From: Micromonospora eburnea
GTDB lineage: Bacteria > Actinomycetota > Actinomycetes > Mycobacteriales > Micromonosporaceae
Assembly: GCF_900090225.1 (NCBI RefSeq)
Contig: NZ_FMHY01000002.1
Location: 4,588,001 to 4,652,000 of the forward strand
Direction: 5' to 3'
Length of the DNA: 64,000 nucleotides
The translations under genes and the position numbers were made by a program. The notes beneath the pieces were generated by a model. The model saw only the letters and a list, made by a program, of their open reading frames with translations. It was not told the DNA's origin and ran no database searches. Shown in pieces: positions 36,084-43,081 of the stretch (position 1 is the stretch's first letter; every line of letters begins with the position of its first letter).

Positions 36084-36388
36084 CGGGTCCAGCCGTCCTC
36101 GTCGACCAGCTCGCCCTGCTCCGCGCTGACATCGCGGGCGACGGCGAACGCCGCGGCGGCCTCCGGCAGGCTCGGCGCGCCGGCGAGGGCCGCTTGCAGG
36201 GTCTCCGGCGAGTCCCATCGCCACATGTCCACCCAGGTCCGCTCGTCGAGGCGGATCAGCCGGGTCTCGGTGGGACCGGTGAACGCCGCCCTGACCGCTG
36301 CGAGCAGGTTGCTGCGCCGCTCCAGCACGGTGTCGGCGTCCGCAGGGTCGGCCGTGAACCGTGTCGTCCGGATGAGAGTCATCTCCAC
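36080..36388 (-). CDS. Antibiotic-biosynthesis-monooxygenase-like small protein
   Basis: 102 residues, probable dimeric alpha-beta barrel. The pattern RLIRLDERTWVDMWRWDSPE followed by a helix rich in Ala and ending DVSAEQGELVDEDGWTR fits ABM-fold or putative mono-oxygenase proteins found beside TetR genes. Enzymatic activity is not assured; many members are binding or stress proteins. It is the first gene of the exporter operon and is read divergently from the TetR gene, with a palindromic operator in the 54-bp gap. Confidence 0.75.
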   Translation of the reverse strand: MEMTLIRTTRFTADPADADTVLERRSNLLAAVRAAFTGPTETRLIRLDERTWVDMWRWDSPETLQAALAGAPSLPEAAAAFAVARDVSAEQGELVDEDGWTR

Positions 36389-36411
36389 ACCTTGTCTCTA
36401 GAGTTGGTTTT

Positions 36412-36426
36412 TAGAGTCGGACTCTA
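36412..36426. promoter_or_regulatory. TetR-type operator between divergent genes
   Basis: TAGAGTCGGACTCTA is a perfect palindrome (7+1+7). A looser half-site CTAGAGTTGG lies about 12 bp to its left. It lies between the exporter operon and the TetR gene, the classical position for dual control and autorepression. Confidence 0.8.
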
Positions 36427-36442
36427 GTGTTACAGTGCAGGC

Positions 36443-37072
36443 ATGCAACTGGTCAAGAGCACCGGCAAAAAGGGCGAAAAGTCGCGGCAGACTCGGCGAC
36501 GGATCCTGCAGGCCGCGTACGAACTGTTTGTCGACCAGGGCTACGGGGCCACGACACTGCAGGGCATCGCCGAGCGGGCCGGCGTCGCCGTGCAGACCAT
36601 CTACTTCGCCTTCGGCAACAAGCCTTCGCTGCTCAAGGAGTTGGTTGACGTCACCATCGCCGGTGACGACGAGCCGATCCCCACGATGCAGCGGGCCTGG
36701 CTCCTCGACGCCCTCGCGACCGATACCGCCGAGGGGCATCTGCGGGCATACGTGCGAGGCACCTGCGAGGTGCTCCAGCGGGTCGCCCCGATCATGGACG
36801 TGCTGCGCGCCGCCGCCGCGCAGGACCTGAGCCTGGCCAGCATGTGGCCGCAGGACAGCGATCCGCGCCTCGAAGTCCATACCGTCGCGGCGCGCAGCCT
36901 CGTGGCCAAGCCCGGCGCCAGGGCCGACCTGTCCGTCGAGCACGCTGCCGACCTGCTGTACGGCCTGCTAAGTCCGCAGCTGTATCTGCTGTTCGTCCGC
37001 GACCGCGGCTGGAGCCAAGATCGCTGGGAGCAGTGGGTCCACGACACTCTCCACGCCCAGCTCTGCGGCTAG
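36443..37072 (+). CDS. TetR-family transcriptional regulator
   Basis: 209 residues. The N-terminal helix-turn-helix reads RRRILQAAYELFVDQGYG followed by ATTLQGIAERAGVAVQTIYF and AFGNKPSLLKEL, the canonical TetR DNA-binding domain. The ligand-binding half is helical and variable. The ATG start is 17 bp from the palindromic operator. It probably represses both itself and the divergent monooxygenase-DrrAB-methyltransferase operon, releasing it when the exported compound accumulates. Confidence 0.95.
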   Translation: MQLVKSTGKKGEKSRQTRRRILQAAYELFVDQGYGATTLQGIAERAGVAVQTIYFAFGNKPSLLKELVDVTIAGDDEPIPTMQRAWLLDALATDTAEGHLRAYVRGTCEVLQRVAPIMDVLRAAAAQDLSLASMWPQDSDPRLEVHTVAARSLVAKPGARADLSVEHAADLLYGLLSPQLYLLFVRDRGWSQDRWEQWVHDTLHAQLCG

Positions 37073-37634
37073 CACAAGTGCCAGTGGTTGGATCAGCCGC
37101 GGGCGGTCGCGGCTAACTGTGTTTGCAGGGCCTCTGTGCCGCTGACAGCGATTTCGGCGCCCAACGGGCGGTCATGCCAGGCGGCGATGCTCCGGTCAGC
37201 GGCGCGGCCCGAGGCCCGCGCCTGACTGATCCCATCGCTACGGGCGACGGTCATCGTGCGGCCTTCGCATGATCTAGGTTCAGAAAACGGCCGAGCGGCC
37301 GACTATGTCGGTGGCTGCCCGCTGCTGGCAGACGCCGACTGAGCGGCCGGCGACTGCGTTCGATTGTCCAGCACACGGCGCGCGGCAGGGTCGGCGGAAC
37401 CAACCACAACGCGCTCATTCCTCTCGCGCTCGGTGAGGTCCGCCGTTTCCTGGTCAAACGGGCGTGTGGGGTGCCGCGAGTCCGAGCCAGGCTGGCTGCG
37501 GCCACAGCGCTGGAACGCTGCAACAAGTCGCGAATACGGGTCGGGCTCCGCTACCTGACCCGTCGGCAGGATCGACAGGACTGGCTTGGCGCTACTGGTC
37601 GTTGCGTCGCAGTCAATCCGGGTACAGGCCGGTG
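37073..37634. other. Gene-poor stretch between TetR and TspO genes
   Basis: 562 bp with one small candidate ORF (37093-37254, minus strand). Between 37255 and 37634 no frame has family-like sequence. Confidence 0.45.
37093..37254 (-). CDS. Small hypothetical protein, 53 aa
   Basis: Starts MTVARSDGISQARASGRA, ends LQTQLAATARG. I recognise no family. Support comes from GAAGG seven bases before the ATG, G/C-rich third positions and a composition (Ala, Arg, Ser, few rare residues) typical of small actinomycete proteins. It runs convergently with the TetR gene. Confidence 0.4.
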   Translation of the reverse strand: MTVARSDGISQARASGRAADRSIAAWHDRPLGAEIAVSGTEALQTQLAATARG

Positions 37635-38156
37635 ATGACGACGCCCACGTGGATCAAGACAACAGCGGCGGTCGCCGCGACCGCAGCGATCGGCTTCGCC
37701 GCCACCGACCCTTCTACGCCCTGGTATCGCGGCCTGCGTAAGCCCTCCTGGCAGCCGCCACCACCGGCCTTTCCGGCGGTCTGGACACCGCTGTACGCGC
37801 TCCTCGCCGCCGCAGGAACCCGCGCCCTGCGCCGCACCACGGGCAAGGACCGAGCCCGCTTTGCCCGCACGTTCGGCGCCAACCTGATCCTCAACGCAGG
37901 CTGGCCAGTCTTGTTCTTCCGCGCCCGCAGTCCCGCGGCAGCTTTCGCCGAGGTCGTGGCGCTCGACTTGACCAACGCCATGCTGCTTCGCCACGCCGCG
38001 AAGGCGGATCGGCTGATGGTAGCCGCCCTCACGCCATACGCCGCCTGGACGATATTCGCCACCGCGCTGAACGCCGCCATCGTCGTCCTCAACGCCGGGC
38101 AGGGGCCTGTCGGACACGGACTGCGGCGCGCCGGTGTTCACCAGCGGCGTACCTGA
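37635..38156 (+). CDS. tspO: TspO/MBR family protein
   Basis: Membrane protein of 173 residues with five helices. The family signature is visible: WYRGLRKPSWQPPPPAFPAV followed by WTPLYALLAAAGTRAL, then NLILNAGWPVLFF and the final YAAWTIFATALNAAIVVLN. TspO proteins bind porphyrins and take part in stress responses. The ATG at 37635 gives the normal N-terminus. The last 15 residues (GQGPVGHGLRRAGVHQRRT) are longer and more basic than usual. Confidence 0.88.
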   Translation: MTTPTWIKTTAAVAATAAIGFAATDPSTPWYRGLRKPSWQPPPPAFPAVWTPLYALLAAAGTRALRRTTGKDRARFARTFGANLILNAGWPVLFFRARSPAAAFAEVVALDLTNAMLLRHAAKADRLMVAALTPYAAWTIFATALNAAIVVLNAGQGPVGHGLRRAGVHQRRT

Positions 38157-38671
38157 CATTCCAACCCCCCTCGCTGCCGACTTGACGGTCTCCTTCACAC
38201 GTGAACGGCTCTCCCGTCTCGGACTACGACGGGCCCGGCGTATCGTCGGCGACCTTCGCCTACCTCAGCCGCTACCTCTGACAGACGGTCTGGCGATGGG
38301 TCCGGCGAAAACACCGCCGGACCACCTGGACGGAACTGCGCCGCCGCTGCCGCGACGGCGGATGGTGGCCCCACAGCCAACCGGCGACGGAGGCCGCCGA
38401 CGCCAGCCGCGTCCGCTGCGCGGGCGTGTTCTGGCTCGACGCGGTCCATGACGCGTTTCCAACCGCATAGCCGGATGGAAGGCCGGCGACCGATGCGACA
38501 CGGACCTGGTCCTCGGCGCCCTGCGAAAGGGAGTACGCCGGCACCGTCGAGGGTCGGTGTGCTGGCGCCCGGATAGGACGCCTGCGGAGACGCGGTCGGG
38601 AAGGGCCGCTCTCCGTTATGGGGAGCGGCTGTTCCCGAGGTTCGGTGCCGGCGGAGGCTTCGGCCGGCGGG
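38157..38671. other. Gene-poor stretch with group II intron scrap
   Basis: 515 bp. Apart from the maturase fragment at 38222-38390, nothing supportable was found. A short DTDLVLGALRKGV frame near 38500 is too brief to name. Confidence 0.5.
38222..38390 (+). pseudogene. Group II intron reverse transcriptase/maturase fragment
   Basis: The frame reads GPGVSSATFAYLSRYL, an internal TGA at 38279-38281, then QTVWRWVRRKHRRTTW, TELRRRCRDGG and WWP. This matches the C-terminal maturase region of actinobacterial group II intron proteins (PGVSS.TF.YL.HY..., VWRWLRRKHRR.TWKELRRRY). The reverse transcriptase domain is absent, and the intron RNA domains were not found. It is a dead remnant. Confidence 0.65.
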
Positions 38672-39430
38672 TCAGCCGATGGGTAGGGTGCTCACCCAGT
38701 TCTGCCAGGCCTGCTCGGCATGGGTCAGGTCCTGGTCCGGGGCGAAGATGTGGTGGCCGAGGACCAGGACGTTGCCGCGTTCGGTGCCGGAGTGCAGGAA
38801 TCGGTAGAGACCATTGTTGGTGCGGACGCCGAGATAGGTCGGCAGACCGGCGAGATCGACGACTCCGTCGATCGGCGGCAGGCCGTCGACGGTGAGCTGT
38901 GCCCGTTGTCCCTGGGTGACCGGGCCGTTGATGCCGAGCGCACCGGCCACCGCCGCCCACACCTGGTCCGGTGTGCCGGCCTCAGGGCGGAACGCGGCGA
39001 CCGGGGCGCCGGAGTGGCCGGGAAAGTGGGCGAGGTAGGCCGCCAGCGTCTTCAGGTACATGTCCCAGCCGGCGTTCATCGCCTCGTACTCGGTCTCCCA
39101 GTTGTCGCCGAGGACGCCGCTCTGCACCAGCCGCAGGACCGTGGCGCCCTGATCGCGGCCTTCGATCAGGTATTCGATGGCGTTGAAGGTGCCCTCCGGT
39201 CCGGACTCGGAGCGGATGGCGAACCGCTTCCCCGGCTCCCACGCGGTGACGGTCGCCTCGTCGGTGTGACCGGCCATGGTGAGGCTGCTGCGGCCGCCCT
39301 CGCGTGGCTCCACGTTGTTGCGGCCCATGAACCAGGAGTCCAGGCCGGGTCCGGTGGCGATCGCCGCCCACACCTGCTCGGGCGTGGCGGTCAGCTCGAT
39401 GTCCTTGTGCAGCTCGAAGTGGTGTCCCAC
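38672..39430 (-). CDS. SRPBCC (AHSA1-like) domain protein
   Basis: 252 residues. The first half is an SRPBCC lipid/ligand-binding fold: DIELTATPEQVWAAIATGPG then LDSWFMG, with GRDQGATVLRLVQSGVLGDN and WDMYLKTLAAYLAHF at its end. The second half (FRPEAGTPDQVWAAVAGALG onward) looks like another, more divergent ligand-binding half. It probably belongs to the same transcription unit as the ArsR-type regulator and DUF6069 protein upstream (gap 109 bp), a common gene pairing for AHSA1 proteins. The ligand is unknown. Confidence 0.87.
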   Translation of the reverse strand: MGHHFELHKDIELTATPEQVWAAIATGPGLDSWFMGRNNVEPREGGRSSLTMAGHTDEATVTAWEPGKRFAIRSESGPEGTFNAIEYLIEGRDQGATVLRLVQSGVLGDNWETEYEAMNAGWDMYLKTLAAYLAHFPGHSGAPVAAFRPEAGTPDQVWAAVAGALGINGPVTQGQRAQLTVDGLPPIDGVVDLAGLPTYLGVRTNNGLYRFLHSGTERGNVLVLGHHIFAPDQDLTHAEQAWQNWVSTLPIG

Positions 39431-39539
39431 GAGGTTGAGCCCTCTCTTGTGATCTGTCTCGTCAAAGGTCGGGTTGAGTCGTTATCCATGGCCGGCGGCG
39501 ACGCGGGGCCGGTGACCGAGGTCTCGGATCTGGTCCGGG

Positions 39540-39992
39540 TCAGCGGCCGGACTGGTGACGGAGCATCGGCAGCAGCGCCGCGGCCACCACGACATGCAGT
39601 GCGCAGAGCATGATTCGGGTGTCCGCCGTGGCCCGCTCGATGAAGACGGGAAGGAAGGAGGCCGTCAGCACCGCCCCGGCCAGCAGAGTCCAGGTCACCC
39701 GGGCGTGCCGGGTGAACCGTTCGAGCAGTGCCAGGGCTGCCCAGCCGAGCAGCCCGAAGAGCAGGCTGAAGACCGCGATCTCCGGCAGGATCAACTGATG
39801 CGACTGGGTCGCTCCGGGGTCGGTGAGCGTGAAGTCCGTTCCGGCGGCGCGAGCGACGAGGTAGAGCAGGCTGTTCGCGCAGACCGCAGCGGCCACCCCC
39901 AAGGCGCGCTGCTGACGGCGGCGGGACACGGCACCGTCGGTGCGGCTGACCGGGTAGCTGCGGGCGATGGTCGGACTGGTCGTGGTGGTCAT
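39540..39992 (-). CDS. DUF6069-like membrane protein
   Basis: 150 residues with four hydrophobic helices: VAAAVCANSLLYLVARA, AVFSLLFGLLGWAALALLE, WTLLAGAVLTASFLPVFI and MLCALHVVVAAALLPML. The layout and length fit the DUF6069 family of actinobacteria. The function is unknown. ATG 39992 has AGGAG upstream and lies one base beyond the ArsR-type stop, so it is translationally linked to that regulator. Confidence 0.78.
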   Translation of the reverse strand: MTTTTSPTIARSYPVSRTDGAVSRRRQQRALGVAAAVCANSLLYLVARAAGTDFTLTDPGATQSHQLILPEIAVFSLLFGLLGWAALALLERFTRHARVTWTLLAGAVLTASFLPVFIERATADTRIMLCALHVVVAAALLPMLRHQSGR

Positions 39993-39993
39993 G

Positions 39994-40602
39994 TCAGGGC
40001 TCCTCGGATTTGTTGCCGGCTGCGGGGTTGACGCTGGGATGCAGGGCCAGCACCACTCGGTGCTCGCGGCCGCCAGGGGCCGTGTCGTCGTGGTACCTGC
40101 TGATCAGGGCGCCGACCGTGGACGCCAGTGCGTCGGCGAACGCGGCCCGGTCACTGGCGGAGGCGAACCGGACGGTCGCATCGATGGCAAAGGTCGCCAC
40201 CGGCTTCTTCGCCCGGTCCGCGCCGGTGATGAGGGCGCCGACGTCCTGCACGAGTCGGGCGGCGAGCGCGAGCAGCCACCGCGCGGACAGCCGGTCCGGC
40301 GCATCAGACGGGTTCGGTCGCACAGCCGCCAGGGCCGTCGGCGAGATCACGTACGAGGCTGCGGTGGCCTGCATGACCCGTTCCGTGACGTTGCCCTTGC
40401 GGCGCTCCTCCACCAACTCGATCAGGCCGTGCTGCTCGAGCGCCCGGAGGTGGTAGTTGACCTTCTGCCGGGGCAGGCCGACCCGGGCGGCGAGCATCGT
40501 CGCCGAGGCCGGCTCCGCGAGCGCGGCCAGCAGGCGGGCCCGCATCGGGTCCAGCGACGCCTCGGCCGCCGCCGGGTCCTCGATTACTGCGATGTCGAAC
40601 AT
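39994..40602 (-). CDS. ArsR-type winged-helix regulator
   Basis: 202 residues. The helix-turn-helix reads RARLLAALAEPASATMLAAR, then VGLPRQKVNYHLRALEQHG and LIELVEERRKGN, the ArsR/HTH_20 pattern. The C-terminal half may bind a ligand. An open frame continues upstream through the promoter, but ATG 40602 follows GGGAGG and starts the conserved domain. It heads the DUF6069-SRPBCC operon and probably controls it from the inverted repeat at 40620-40635. Confidence 0.87.
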   Translation of the reverse strand: MFDIAVIEDPAAAEASLDPMRARLLAALAEPASATMLAARVGLPRQKVNYHLRALEQHGLIELVEERRKGNVTERVMQATAASYVISPTALAAVRPNPSDAPDRLSARWLLALAARLVQDVGALITGADRAKKPVATFAIDATVRFASASDRAAFADALASTVGALISRYHDDTAPGGREHRVVLALHPSVNPAAGNKSEEP

Positions 40603-40619
40603 GACCAAACCCTCCCACC

Positions 40620-40637
40620 GACAAGTTTTTTTGTCAA
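40620..40637 (-). promoter_or_regulatory. Promoter/operator of the ArsR-type operon
   Basis: On the coding strand TTGACA (a consensus -35 box) overlaps an inverted repeat GACAA-six bases-TTGTC at 40620-40635. It ends 18 bp before the start codon. A repressor bound here would block RNA polymerase. Confidence 0.55.
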
Positions 40638-40892
40638 GACAGGTTCGATTGTCGGCGCGCCGGTCCGGCCAGCCGACCCGTCCAGCCGGAGGCCAGACGG
40701 CAACCTCGTAGCGGCGGGTGGGTTGACGGTTGGATCGGCGCCTTGCTTTGGATGACCCGAACAACCGCGGCGCGCGGGGCGGTTCGGGCAATGCGCGTGA
40801 GCAGGGTGAGGTTCCCCCGGTAGCTCGGAGAACATCACTCCGCATTATCGGAGGAACCTCAACGATCCAGCATCTCGACGGGAACCAACCGC

Positions 40893-42488
40893 TCAGCCGG
40901 CCAAGCCGGGGCGGATCAGGAACGAACTGTCGGCGCGGAACGTGGCCGTGCCGTCCATCTGGTCCACCCATATCTCACCGTCGCGATGCCGCAGGAACCA
41001 GCCGGGGTAGTTCGACGCCTCCAGCGACGTGGCCCCCTTGGTCGCCCCGGCGCGGGCGCAGAAGGTGGCATCACCGCGGAACAGCCGGGTCCCGTCGGCG
41101 GGGCTGAGCCGCACCCGCCAGGACGAGTGCCGCAGGTATCGGCCGTCGCGGGCGCGGAAGGAGAAGCAGGCGGGGTCGGCCAGGCCGGCGAGCACCGAGA
41201 AGGTCGCCTGCCGGCGCGCGTCGGCGTTGCTCGCCGGGCCGACCGGCAGCAGGACGCCGAGGCCGTCGACGGTCGTGACGAACAGTCCCCGCCGCCCCCT
41301 GTACTCCAGGGAGACGAGCCGTCCGGCAGTCAGGGATTCGCCAGGGACGGCCGACGGGTGGGCGGCCACGGTCGGGGGTGGTGTCGGCGCTGGCACAGCG
41401 ACCGCCGTCGCCGGGGACGGACCTGCGGGCGTCCCGGACGGGGCGGTCGTTGCCGCGACCGGTGCGGACGCCTGCGGTGGTGGCGCGGGCCGGACCGCCG
41501 CGGTGAGCCCGGCGCCGGCGACGAGGGCACCGGCGACGACGGTCGCGGCGACGGGGTGCGCCACGACGGTCTGGAGAAGCTGGCTGAACAGTCCGGCCTT
41601 GATGCTCGCGCCGACACCCGCGGCGTGGCCGGCGGCGGCGGTACCGGAGACGGCGGCGGTCGAGGCAGCCGCCACGCCCACCGTGCTCCTGGCGGCCAGT
41701 GCGGCGGCGAGCCCGACCGGAACGGGTAGCAGGGCGAGACCGAGAAGCAGCCGTTCCGGGGCGATCATGCCATCGGCGGCGCGTAGGCAGCGATCGCAGG
41801 ACCGGACGTGCCGGGCGAGACGCTTGCGCCACAACGGGCTCGGGGTGCCGTCCCAGTCAGCCGCCGCGGCAGCAAGCCCGGCGCATCTCGGCCGTGCCTG
41901 CAGTGCGGCAAGCAGTTCGCGGCTCACGTCGAGTTGCTGACGCATGCGCTGTACGCGCACGCCGGCGTGCGCGACGCTGACGGCCAGGGCCCCGGCCAGT
42001 TCCGTCCGGGTCAGCTCCCCCGCGGCTTCCAGCCACCACAGGGACAGCAGCGCCCGGTCGTCCGGGTCCAGCCACCAACTGGCTCGGACGATCTGCCGGC
42101 GCTGCCCGGACAGCTCCACGCGCAGGGCCGTCAGGTCCTCGAAGCCGGCCTCCCCGTCCGGGACCTCGGCCGCCTCGTCCAGCGGGCCGGTCCGACGGGC
42201 CGCCAGCTGCCGGCGGTGCAGATGCGTGCTGAGTTGCCGCGTGGCGATCGCGGCCAGCCAGGACCGGAAGCTCTCCGGGGACTGCAGCCCTGGTAGCTGG
42301 CGGACGGCACGCAGCATGGTCTCCTGGACGACGTCGTCGGTGTCCGGGTGTCCGCCCAGTGCGCGGTGCACGATCGTGTAGACCAGCGGAAGGCCGGCTG
42401 CGACCACCTCGTCCATGGCCCGCCGGTCACCCGCCTGAGCCGCGACGACGAGGCCGGCCTCGTTCGTGCTGCTAGCTCGCATCTTCAC
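40893..42488 (-). CDS. ECF sigma factor fused to zinc-finger anti-sigma-like segment, membrane helices and AbfB arabinose-binding domain
   Basis: 531 residues. Residues about 10-95 are sigma region 2 (DTDDVVQETMLRAVRQLPG). Residues about 130-195 are region 4 (ELTRTELAGALAVSVAHAGV). Residues 219-240 hold RHVRSCDRCLRAADG, an H-x3-C-x2-C anti-sigma zinc motif. Hydrophobic segments follow at about 246-268 and 306-333, then a Pro/Thr/Ala linker (335-385). Residues about 388-531 are an AbfB (CBM42) domain, with two visible repeats (CFSFRARDGRYLRHSSWRVR and SLEASNYPGWFLRHRDGEIW). The layout puts the sigma part inside and the sugar-binding part outside. It lies back-to-back with the GH43 gene. GTG 42488 or ATG 42482 are the possible starts. 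Confidence 0.88.
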   Translation of the reverse strand: MKMRASSTNEAGLVVAAQAGDRRAMDEVVAAGLPLVYTIVHRALGGHPDTDDVVQETMLRAVRQLPGLQSPESFRSWLAAIATRQLSTHLHRRQLAARRTGPLDEAAEVPDGEAGFEDLTALRVELSGQRRQIVRASWWLDPDDRALLSLWWLEAAGELTRTELAGALAVSVAHAGVRVQRMRQQLDVSRELLAALQARPRCAGLAAAAADWDGTPSPLWRKRLARHVRSCDRCLRAADGMIAPERLLLGLALLPVPVGLAAALAARSTVGVAAASTAAVSGTAAAGHAAGVGASIKAGLFSQLLQTVVAHPVAATVVAGALVAGAGLTAAVRPAPPPQASAPVAATTAPSGTPAGPSPATAVAVPAPTPPPTVAAHPSAVPGESLTAGRLVSLEYRGRRGLFVTTVDGLGVLLPVGPASNADARRQATFSVLAGLADPACFSFRARDGRYLRHSSWRVRLSPADGTRLFRGDATFCARAGATKGATSLEASNYPGWFLRHRDGEIWVDQMDGTATFRADSSFLIRPGLAG

Positions 42489-43081
42489 ATCTCAGTCACA
42501 GACCTCGATCTTAGCCGCTGGTCATGGTGGGGCCGTCGCCCGGCGGGAGACCGGGAGCGGCCAGTCGGGCTGGTCGTTGACTGTCGCCGAGGATCGGCCG
42601 CCGCGTCAAGCAGGGCGGGGCCTGGTCGGACGCGTACTCGTGCCCGCCGCGCCGCCGGGACCGCAGTACGGTGCCCGAAGGAAATGCCGGTACTGATCCG
42701 CATCCGCCGGAGAGGCGCATCCCGCCGAGAAGAAAGTGTTATGCGGAACGGCATCCGGGAGTCGATACCCGAGGACTGCTGTGATCGGCACCCACGAGAA
42801 TGGGATCACCATTACGAAACGCCCGTGAGCTGCAGGGACCACCCGGCTGACGCTCACGCCCTGGCGACCGTACACGCACCATTAGATTGATCGATGCCTA
42901 CCTCTTGAACGCGCCGAAATATTCTGGCAATCTATCGATCTCGATGTGGGTCCATTCGGGCGCACCCTGCCACACATCGGGGCAGCCCGGCCACCACCAA
43001 TCACCAGGCAGAAACAGACGTCATGTTGTTAGCGCTAACAGGGATCCTGGCACCACCCGCCCAGACCGGAGGGAAACACCC
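42489..43081. other. Divergent control region between the sigma fusion and GH43
   Basis: 593 bp. Plus-strand positions 42880-42950 are locally AT-richer, as expected near a promoter. The operator at 43027-43040 is the only site I can name. Short open frames on both strands have no family-like sequence. Confidence 0.5.
43027..43040. promoter_or_regulatory. LacI-type operator, perfect palindrome, before GH43-GH10 operon
   Basis: TGTTAGCGCTAACA, 41 bp upstream of the GH43 start codon. It is identical to the site at 31535-31548. Confidence 0.82.

Noticed and set aside
38490..38560. Short DTDLVLGALRKGV frame as an IS3 transposase piece
   Set aside because: Only about 15 residues resemble such proteins; too short to support.
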